Shown here piece by piece: positions 57,830-64,000 of a stretch of DNA of 64,000 bases. The DNA is from Staphylococcus sp. IVB6240 (lineage in GTDB: Bacteria > Bacillota > Bacilli > Staphylococcales > Staphylococcaceae). The notes beneath the pieces are model-generated. The model was given only the letters and a program-made list of their open reading frames with translations, was not told the origin of the DNA and ran no database searches. Both the position numbers and the translations under genes were made by a program. The stretch spans positions 930,001 through 994,000 of the forward strand of contig NZ_CP094718.1 in assembly GCF_025558425.1 (NCBI RefSeq), in the 5' to 3' direction. Position 1 is the stretch's first letter. The number at the start of each line of letters is the position of its first letter.

Positions 57830-59499
57830 ATGGGTTTATCTACAATAAAACGTCACGTAGTTAAAGAAAATATGAAACAAGGTATGTATGATCTAGTCGT
57901 TGTCGGTGGCGGTATTACAGGGGCAGGTATCGCGCTAGATGCATCAGCACGTGGTATGAAAGTGGCACTTGTTGAAATGCAAGACTTCGCACAAGGGACA
58001 AGTTCTCGTTCAACAAAACTTGTACACGGTGGTTTACGTTACTTAAAACAATTACAAGTGGGCGTTGTTGCTGAAACTGGTAAAGAACGTGCAATTGTAT
58101 ATGAAAATGGACCACACGTAACAACACCAGAATGGATGTTATTACCAATGCATAAAGGTGGTACATTTGGTAAGTTCTCAACATCTATCGGTTTAGGCAT
58201 GTACGATCGACTTGCTGGTGTTAAAAAGTCAGAACGTAAAAAATGTTAAGTAAACAACAGACAATGGACAAAGAACCATTAGTGAAACAAGAAGGTTTAA
58301 AAGGTGGCGGATACTATGTTGAATATCGTACAGATGACGCCCGCTTAACAATCGAAGTAATGAAAAAAGCAGCAGAACAAGGTGCTGACATTATTAACTA
58401 CGCAAAAGTTACAAACTTCTTATATAACAATAAAGAAAAAGTAACGGGTGTTGCTGTGACTGATGTTTTAGAAAATGATTCATTTGAAATTCATGCGAAA
58501 AAAGTTGTCAATGCAACAGGTCCATGGGTAGATGAAGTACGTCGTGCAGACTACTCTAAAAACAATAAACAACTTCGCCTCACAAAAGGGGTACACGTGG
58601 TTATCGACCAATCAAAATTCCCATTACAACAAGCGGTATATTTTGATACAGAACATGATGGTCGTATGATCTTCGCAATTCCACGTGATGGTAAAGCATA
58701 TGTGGGTACAACAGATACATTCTATGACAATGACAAATCAAATCCACAAGTAAACCAAGAAGATCGAGATTATTTAATTGATGCAATCAACTACATGTTC
58801 CCAACAGTAGATGTGTCTGATAGTGATATCGAATCAACTTGGGCTGGTGTCCGTCCATTGATTCTTGAAGAAGGTAAAGATCCTTCAGAGATTTCACGTA
58901 AAGATGAAGTTTGGGAAGGTAAATCAGGTCTCCTAACAATTGCGGGAGGTAAGTTAACAGGTTACCGTCATATGGCTGCTGATATTATGGATCTCGTTGA
59001 AAAACGTCTTAAACAAGAATATGGCGATAAATTCAAAGACGTAGATACAAAACATATTACAATTTCTGGCGGTGACGTCGGTGGAAGTGCCAACTTCGAA
59101 AACTTCGTACAAGAAAAAGTAGAAGCAGCACGTAAGTTTAACCTAGATCCAGAACTTGCTGAATTCTTTGCACGTCGCTATGGTTCAAACGTGGATCAAA
59201 TCTTTGAAATTGCACAAATCGCGCAATATCAAAACACAGGATTACCATTAGATGTTTATGTAGAACTTGTCTATGGCGTACAACATGAATTAGTTGTAAA
59301 ACCAACTGACTTCTTCGTGCGTCGTACAGGCGATATCTACTTCAATATTGATTCAGTTATTCAATACAAAGACATCGTCACAGACATTCTTGCTGATCTT
59401 GTTGGCTATGATGAACCAACAAAAGCACGCTACAAAGCAGAGCTTGAAAAAGCAATTGATGAAGCACGATTTGGTCAACATCAACCAGCTGAAGCTTAA
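57830..59499 (+). pseudogene. glpD: Aerobic glycerol-3-phosphate dehydrogenase, split by a -1 frameshift
   Basis: FAD-dependent membrane enzyme oxidising glycerol 3-phosphate to dihydroxyacetone phosphate. The first frame (57830-58249) has the FAD motif [11 protein letters not shown] and [17 protein letters not shown] and stops after ERKKC. A second frame starting with ATG at 58243 continues in register with the rest of the family ([19 protein letters not shown] to the C terminus at 59499). The break is in a six-A run (58238-58243); one more A would give a single protein of 556 residues, the normal length. The second part has no ribosome binding site. Either a real mutation, a slippage site or a sequencing error in a homopolymer explains this. 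Confidence 0.85.
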
Positions 59500-59542
59500 T
59501 ATCCATATAGGATTCCTCAATGTGTATCATTAAATAATAGAG

Positions 59543-59585
59543 AAAAGACCATTAGTTGGGAATACACCATTACTAATGGTCTTTT
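59543..59585 (+). terminator. Intrinsic terminator after glpD
   Basis: Perfect 14-bp stem AAAAGACCATTAGT (59543-59556) / ACTAATGGTCTTTT (59572-59585), followed by T. The next 200 bases are A+T-rich with no gene; a possible -10 TATACT at 59723-59728 may serve the hydrolase gene, but its -35 is weak. Confidence 0.88.
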
Positions 59586-59792
59586 TGTTAGATAAAATAG
59601 CTAATATCTGTAAACTATTACATAAATTTACGGATATTTGTCCCTAGAAAATACGTGTTTCTATTCAATTCTTAAACGTCATTTTTTTCATTAAATAAAT
59701 TTTATCATTTATTTTAAGGTGTTATACTCCCTTCAAGTATTGCCATATGGTAAAGTTAAAGTAACAACTTAGACGGAAAGGATGAAAAGGCT

Positions 59793-60737
59793 ATGAAACA
59801 TGAATCAATGAAGATGACCATGTCGGATGGGGTCATGTTAGAAACGAAACTTGATAGAACAAGTCGAGATGCAGTGGGTATCGTACATATTTTTCATGGC
59901 ATGGCAGAACATATGAATCGTTATACACCACTTGTTGAGAAACTAAATGATCGTGGCTATCATGTGATTCGCCATAATCATCGAGGCCATGGTGTAGACA
60001 TTGAAGGCATTCGTGGTCATTATGACTCAATGGAACAAGTGGTATCTGATGCATATGAAGTACAAACCACTTTACGTGGAAATCTTGATACAACATTGCC
60101 TTGTATCGTATTAGGGCACTCAATGGGCTCTATTATTGCACGTCAATTTGCTGTGACTTATCCCAATACATTTCAAGGTCTTATTCTGAGTGGAACGGGT
60201 TACTATGCGAAGTGGCAAGGGAATCTGGCAAAAATATTTTTAAAACTGATTACACTCATTTTTGGAAGAAAAAAGAGATTAAACTGGGTGAATCATATTG
60301 TGACAGGTCGCTTCAACAAACAGTTTAAACCATCAAGAACACCGAGTGATTGGTTGAGTACGGATGAACAAGAAGTAGATAAATTCATGGCAGATCCTTA
60401 TTCTGGGTTCAACGTGTCCAATCAACTGGTTTATAGTGTGACAAAAAGTATGATGCATACAGGGAAAGTAAACATTATTCAACGCATGAATACACAGATG
60501 CCTGTTTTATTAATTTCAGGTAAAGATGATCCATTTGGTGAAAATGGCAAAGGCGTTCGACGTCTTGCTAGCCAACTCAAAAAGGGTGGCGTCCAACACA
60601 TTACTGTTCAACTTTATCCTCATAAACGTCATGAAGTCCTTTTTGACCATGACTATGAGACTGTATGGAAACATATGCTAGAATGGATAAGTCGTCAAAT
60701 CATACAAAAACGAGAAGTGAGTGAAAAGAATGAGTGA
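59793..60737 (+). CDS. Alpha/beta hydrolase, lysophospholipase/monoacylglycerol lipase type
   Basis: 314-residue serine hydrolase. The oxyanion region HIFHGMAEH is at 32-40, HNHRGHG at 61-67, and the nucleophile elbow GHSMGS has Ser110. The acid lies in SGKDDPFG near 245-252 and the His in HKRHEVLFD near 282. This pattern matches bacterial lysophospholipases and monoglyceride lipases (Hydrolase_4). Its place between glpD and miaA is conserved in staphylococci. It overlaps miaA by eight bases. A substrate beyond a lipid-type ester is not provable here. Confidence 0.82.
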   Translation: MKHESMKMTMSDGVMLETKLDRTSRDAVGIVHIFHGMAEHMNRYTPLVEKLNDRGYHVIRHNHRGHGVDIEGIRGHYDSMEQVVSDAYEVQTTLRGNLDTTLPCIVLGHSMGSIIARQFAVTYPNTFQGLILSGTGYYAKWQGNLAKIFLKLITLIFGRKKRLNWVNHIVTGRFNKQFKPSRTPSDWLSTDEQEVDKFMADPYSGFNVSNQLVYSVTKSMMHTGKVNIIQRMNTQMPVLLISGKDDPFGENGKGVRRLASQLKKGGVQHITVQLYPHKRHEVLFDHDYETVWKHMLEWISRQIIQKREVSEKNE

Positions 60738-61677
60738 ATCAAAACCTTTTGTCGTTGTTATCGTAGGTCCTACTGCAAGTGGCAAAACAGCCTTAAGTAT
60801 TGAATTAGCCAAAGCAGTAGATGGTGAGGTTATCAGTGGAGATTCCATGCAAGTTTATAAAGGAATGGATATCGGTACAGCCAAAATAACCGAAGAGGAA
60901 ATGGCAGGTGTGCCACACCATTTAATTGATATTTTGAATCCAGATGAACCATTCTCAGCCTTTGACTTTCAAAAACGCGTCAAACCCTTGATTGAGGAAA
61001 TTACTGCTCGTGGCAAAGTACCTATCATTGCAGGTGGTACAGGCCTTTACATACAGTCCGTATTATATGACTATCAATTTGATGATGAGCAAGTAACACC
61101 TGAGCAAGCAAAACTTGTAGAAGAGAAAATGGTTAAATTATCATCCTATTCAAATGAAGCACTTCACGATTACTTAGGGACGTTTGATCCAGTATCTCAA
61201 GAAGCGATTCACCCAAATAATCGTCAAAGAGTAGAACGTGCCATCGCGTATTATTTTAAAACAAAAAAACTTATGAGTAATCGCAAGAAAAGTACCCAGT
61301 TAACAGAAAATTATGATACATTAATAGCAGGGATAGAAATGTCGCGCGAAACATTATATCAAAGAATAAACAAACGCGTCGATATCATGTTGTCTCAAGG
61401 TTTATTGGATGAAGTGCAAGAACTGATTGATCAAGGTTTTTTATCGTGTCAGAGTATGCAAGCCATAGGATATAAAGAAATGATTCCTGTCATAACAAAT
61501 AATATGGATGTTGAGATTGCAACTGAACAGTTGAAACAACATTCACGCAACTATGCAAAAAGGCAGATGACCTGGTTCAAAAACAAATTAGATGTTCACT
61601 GGTTAGATAGAGAGAAGATGTCACTTACTTCAATGTTATCTGAGCTCACAACCCAAATAAACAAAAGGAGATCGTAA
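60730..61677 (+). CDS. miaA: tRNA dimethylallyltransferase
   Basis: Adds the isopentenyl group to A37 of tRNAs reading UNN codons; MiaB then thiomethylates it. The P-loop GPTASGKT is at residues 13-20. ISGDSMQVYKGMDIGTAK, PHHLIDI and GGTGLYIQSV follow, and a C-terminal part has KQHSRNYAKRQMTWF. I start at ATG 60730, giving 315 residues; a GTG three codons earlier is less likely. The start lies within the end of the hydrolase gene, and hfq starts one base after the stop. Confidence 0.94.
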   Translation: MSESKPFVVVIVGPTASGKTALSIELAKAVDGEVISGDSMQVYKGMDIGTAKITEEEMAGVPHHLIDILNPDEPFSAFDFQKRVKPLIEEITARGKVPIIAGGTGLYIQSVLYDYQFDDEQVTPEQAKLVEEKMVKLSSYSNEALHDYLGTFDPVSQEAIHPNNRQRVERAIAYYFKTKKLMSNRKKSTQLTENYDTLIAGIEMSRETLYQRINKRVDIMLSQGLLDEVQELIDQGFLSCQSMQAIGYKEMIPVITNNMDVEIATEQLKQHSRNYAKRQMTWFKNKLDVHWLDREKMSLTSMLSELTTQINKRRS

Positions 61678-61678
61678 A

Positions 61679-61885
61679 ATGGTTGAGAAAAGAAACATTC
61701 AAGATGAGTACCTTGAAACTTTCAAGAATGAGGAGAAGGAACTGACAGTCTTTTTGACGAACGGTTTCCAATTGCGTGGAAAACTGCACGACTATGATAA
61801 GTATGTCATTGACTTTCTCTCACAAGATCGACATCATTTAATCTATAAGCATGCAATTAGTACGTTTGTAGAGGGAGCACAATAA
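61679..61885 (+). CDS. hfq: RNA chaperone Hfq
   Basis: 68-residue Sm-like hexamer-forming protein. The Sm1 motif region VFLTNGFQLRGKLHDYDKYV (about 26-45) and the Sm2 motif YKHAIST (56-62) are complete; Gln8 of the proximal face is present. The rim position that in E. coli carries the Arg patch reads KNEEKE, so it is acidic, and there is no C-terminal tail. AAAAGGAG precedes ATG. The miaA-hfq pair is conserved across bacteria. Confidence 0.93.
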   Translation: MVEKRNIQDEYLETFKNEEKELTVFLTNGFQLRGKLHDYDKYVIDFLSQDRHHLIYKHAISTFVEGAQ

Positions 61886-61974
61886 CTTTGAACCGACCTC
61901 AACACCAATATATTGGTTAAGTCGAAATTCTGCTAAAAAGAGGATTTATCATTGAACATTGTGTCATGATTCGG

Positions 61975-62010
61975 AGCATCACACCATTTGAGCGTGTGGT
62001 GCTTTTTTTA
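61975..62010 (+). terminator. Intrinsic terminator after hfq
   Basis: AGCATCACAC (61975-61984) pairs with GTGTGGTGCT (61994-62003) with one G-U, followed by seven T. Confidence 0.85.
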
Positions 62011-62053
62011 ATGAATCGAAATCATGAGCATTTTTTTGAGATGTGATTCTATT

Positions 62054-62094
62054 AAAAAACAAGCGCTTCACATCGTGTGACACGCTTGTTTTTG
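62054..62094 (-). terminator. Terminator of the peroxidase gene, probably bidirectional
   Basis: AACAAGCG-CTTCACA and TGTGA-CACGCTTGTT pair around TCG, with an A run on the left and a T run on the right. On the - strand the A run becomes the U tract, ending the peroxidase mRNA just after its stop. Confidence 0.8.
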
Positions 62095-62099
62095 TATGA

Positions 62100-62573
62100 T
62101 TATAATATCTTTTCAATGGCACCTTTTAACTTTTCAGGTGTTTTTTGTGGAGAATAGCGGTGTACAACTTCACCGTTACGATCGATTAAGAATTTTGTAA
62201 AGTTCCATTTAATATTTTCTCCTAATACACCAGATTGTTGTTCTTTCAAGTGTTTAAATAGTGGGTGTGCATTTTCGCCATTTACATCAATTTTTTCATG
62301 CATTGGGAAAGTGACGCCATAGTTTAATTTACAGTTTGTTTCGGCTTCTTGTCCTGTCCCTGGTTCTTGTTTACCGAATTGGTTACAAGGAAAACCGAGT
62401 ACTGTAAATCCTTGGTCTTTGTATGTTTGATATAATTCTTCTAATCCACCAAATTGTGATGTGAAGCCACACTCGCTTGCTGTATTGACAATGAGTAAAA
62501 CCTCACCTTTATATTTTTCAAGTGGATAAGTTGTACCATCTGTTTTAGTTACTTCGATATCGTATAAACTCAT
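62100..62573 (-). CDS. bsaA: Glutathione-peroxidase-family thiol peroxidase
   Basis: 157-residue thioredoxin-fold peroxidase reducing hydroperoxides, in staphylococci probably with thioredoxin rather than glutathione. The peroxidatic Cys35 is in [11 protein letters not shown], the resolving-loop [12 protein letters not shown] (Cys63) follows, and the catalytic Trp/Asn are in [10 protein letters not shown] start at the ATG whose first base is 62573 (AAAGGAG upstream on this strand); an ATG 11 codons earlier falls in the promoter. It is the only - strand gene here, divergent from hflX. Confidence 0.9.
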   Translation of the reverse strand: MSLYDIEVTKTDGTTYPLEKYKGEVLLIVNTASECGFTSQFGGLEELYQTYKDQGFTVLGFPCNQFGKQEPGTGQEAETNCKLNYGVTFPMHEKIDVNGENAHPLFKHLKEQQSGVLGENIKWNFTKFLIDRNGEVVHRYSPQKTPEKLKGAIEKIL

Positions 62574-62586
62574 AACGACCACTCCT

Positions 62587-62645
62587 TTATAAATAATATA
62601 GCACATTCCGAGTGCATAGTCTTAATAGGCACTCTGTGATACAAT
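62587..62645. promoter_or_regulatory. Divergent promoter region of bsaA and hflX
   Basis: On the - strand, TGCTATATT (extended -10, complement of 62595-62603) would drive bsaA. On the + strand, TGATACAAT (62637-62645) would drive hflX. Between them lies the inverted repeat GAGTGC (62610-62615) / GCACTC (62629-62634). Bases 62587-62601 (TTATAAATAATATAG) match 11 of 14 fixed positions of the PerR consensus TTATAATnATTATAA, which is suggestive for a peroxidase gene but not decisive. Confidence 0.4.
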
Positions 62646-62682
62646 AATGTGTATTATGTCTAAAGAATATATGGTGATAAGC

Positions 62683-63921
62683 ATGCAAAAACAAAAACCA
62701 ATCTCGACAAAAAAGGTACGTGAAAAAGCAGTATTGATAGGGGTGGACCTCTATCAATCAGAATATGATTTTGATAGTACAATGCAAGAGTTAGAGGCAT
62801 TGGCGAATACATGTGAACTTGATGTTAAAGGTGATTTTTCACAACGTAAAAACTTTGTAGATCAACGTTATTATGTCGGAAAAGGGAAACTACAAGAAAT
62901 AGAAGATTTTATTGAATTTCATGAAATCGACGTGTTAGTCGCAAATGATGAGTTAACAACAGCCCAATCGAAAAACTTAAATCAAAGGCTAGGCATTAAA
63001 ATTATTGATCGAACACAGTTGATATTAGAAATATTTGCCTTGAGAGCGAAGAGTCGAGAAGGGCAGCTACAAGTTGAATATGCACAATTGGATTACTTAC
63101 TACCACGTTTGATGGGGCATGGTAAGAGCTTGTCACGTCTCGGGGGAGGAATTGGGACAAGAGGCCCTGGTGAGACGAAGTTAGAAACGGATCGTCGTCA
63201 TATTCGAACGCGTATGACAGAAATCAGGCGAAAGTTGGAAGAAGTTTCAGCACATCGAGAACGCTATCGTCAAAAGCGTGACCAACAAGATATCTTTCAA
63301 ATCGCACTGGTCGGTTATACGAATGCTGGGAAATCGTCTTGGTTTAATACATTAACGGAGGCTGGTACTTACGAAAAAGACCAGCTATTTGCGACCTTGG
63401 ATCCAAAAACACGTCAATTGAAATTGAATGAAGGATTTGAAGTAGTGATATCAGATACAGTTGGATTTATTCAAAAATTGCCAACAACACTTATTGAAGC
63501 ATTCAAATCAACATTAGAAGAAGCGAAACGTGCCGATATGTTATTACATGTTGTCGATGCAAGTCATCCAGATTATAAATCGCAATATGATACTGTAAAT
63601 GACTTGATCAAGACATTAGATATGGATAACATTCCACAAATCGTCTTGTTTAATAAGCGAGACCTACACAGTGGTCCACGTCCAGTGACAAACAAACCAA
63701 TGGTATTCGTATCCTCAAAAAATGAAGATGATATTGAAAAAGTAAAATCCATATTGATTTCTCAAATGAAAGAACAGATGACGTATTATCAAATTGAAGT
63801 ACCGAGTCATGAAGCGAAACAGTTGTATGACTTGAAGCAACACACCCTTGTAACGTATCTTGAGTTTGATGAAACGACAAACAATTATAGAGTTGAAGGA
63901 TATAAAAAATATAGAAAGTAG
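62683..63921 (+). CDS. hflX: Ribosome-splitting GTPase HflX
   Basis: GTPase that binds the 50S subunit and splits stalled 70S ribosomes. The N-terminal HflX domain has YYVGKGKLQEI and the glycine-rich SRLGGGIGTRGPGETKLE. The G domain has Walker A GYTNAGKS at 211-218, SDTVGFI as G3, and FNKRD as G4. I choose ATG 62683 (GGTGAT upstream), giving 412 residues as in relatives; earlier ATGs at 62647 and 62656 lack a binding site. It is divergent from bsaA. Confidence 0.92.
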   Translation: MQKQKPISTKKVREKAVLIGVDLYQSEYDFDSTMQELEALANTCELDVKGDFSQRKNFVDQRYYVGKGKLQEIEDFIEFHEIDVLVANDELTTAQSKNLNQRLGIKIIDRTQLILEIFALRAKSREGQLQVEYAQLDYLLPRLMGHGKSLSRLGGGIGTRGPGETKLETDRRHIRTRMTEIRRKLEEVSAHRERYRQKRDQQDIFQIALVGYTNAGKSSWFNTLTEAGTYEKDQLFATLDPKTRQLKLNEGFEVVISDTVGFIQKLPTTLIEAFKSTLEEAKRADMLLHVVDASHPDYKSQYDTVNDLIKTLDMDNIPQIVLFNKRDLHSGPRPVTNKPMVFVSSKNEDDIEKVKSILISQMKEQMTYYQIEVPSHEAKQLYDLKQHTLVTYLEFDETTNNYRVEGYKKYRK

Positions 63922-63928
63922 CGAGAAC

Positions 63929-64000
63929 ATGAAAGACTTATCACAATTGATTACAGAAGTAGAAGAAACACTCACACCATATTTTAAAGAAATAGAGAAG
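63929..64000 (+). CDS. Start of a cystathionine/methionine gamma-lyase-like protein (truncated by window)
   Basis: ATG at 63929, eight bases after the hflX stop, opens a frame of 24 codons (MKDLSQLITEVEETL...) that runs off the window. In staphylococci and bacilli, hflX is followed by a PLP-dependent 'aluminium resistance' family protein whose N terminus looks similar. The assignment rests on gene order and a short N terminus only. Confidence 0.45.
   Translation, partial: MKDLSQLITEVEETLTPYFKEIEK

Overview
The window is low-GC Firmicute DNA and most likely a Staphylococcus chromosome. The proteins read as close relatives of the staphylococcal versions (RecA, RNase Y, RNase J2, KorAB, BsaA-type peroxidase, HflX), and the order rpsB-tsf-pyrH-frr-uppS-cdsA-dxr-rseP-proS-polC-rimP-nusA-infB-rbfA-truB-ribF-rpsO-pnp is the conserved staphylococcal backbone. 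I cannot fix the species from this window. Nearly every gene is on the + strand. Only the glutathione-peroxidase-like gene near 62.3 kb is on the - strand.

Layout. 1-3013: ribosomal protein S2 (5' end cut off by the window), EF-Ts, UMP kinase and ribosome recycling factor. 3306-9028: isoprenoid and lipid-carrier genes (uppS, cdsA, dxr), the site-2 protease rseP and proS. 9318-13628: polC. 13637-18245: the rimP-nusA-rnpM-ylxQ-infB operon, with its own promoter and a leader hairpin that looks like a NusA-type attenuator. 18250-19010: a decayed accessory patch with an ABC-permease remnant, a possible group II intron scar and a 51-aa membrane peptide. 19125-24113: rbfA, truB, ribF, rpsO and pnp. 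24225-25879: an AbiE-type type IV toxin-antitoxin islet, with a palindromic operator over its promoter and a premature amber stop in the toxin gene. 26053-37533: RNase J2, SpoIIIE/FtsK, the ymf cluster (GntR regulator, two M16 peptidase-like proteins, an SDR, an ACT plus P-loop-like protein), a RodZ-like protein, pgsA and cinA. 37740-40651: recA with an SOS box, then rny. 40708-43303: a cadC-cadA metal-efflux islet with two 20-bp palindromic operators. 43438-54407: ymdB, korAB, miaB, ricA, a ThiW-type transporter component, mutS and mutL. 54431-59499: the glycerol regulon glpP-glpF-glpK-glpD. 59793-64000: an alpha/beta hydrolase, miaA, hfq, the peroxidase, hflX and the first 24 codons of another gene.

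How the parts work together. Most of the window is translation, RNA processing, DNA replication/repair and envelope precursor supply in tight operons separated by clear intrinsic terminators. The glycerol block is self-contained. GlpP is an antiterminator, and both glpF and glpD have leaders of about 105 nt that contain an intrinsic terminator and a shared 9-mer. A consensus cre site overlaps the glpF -35 box. The chromosomal glpD is split by a one-base loss in an A-run.

The points most worth a second look are the AbiE operator and broken toxin, the glpD frameshift, the 12-bp nested inverted repeat in front of the ThiW gene, the rimP leader, the perfect 27-bp repeats in infB and the tandem hairpins between tsf and pyrH. 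I found no CRISPR array, no tRNA or rRNA gene and no intact insertion sequence.
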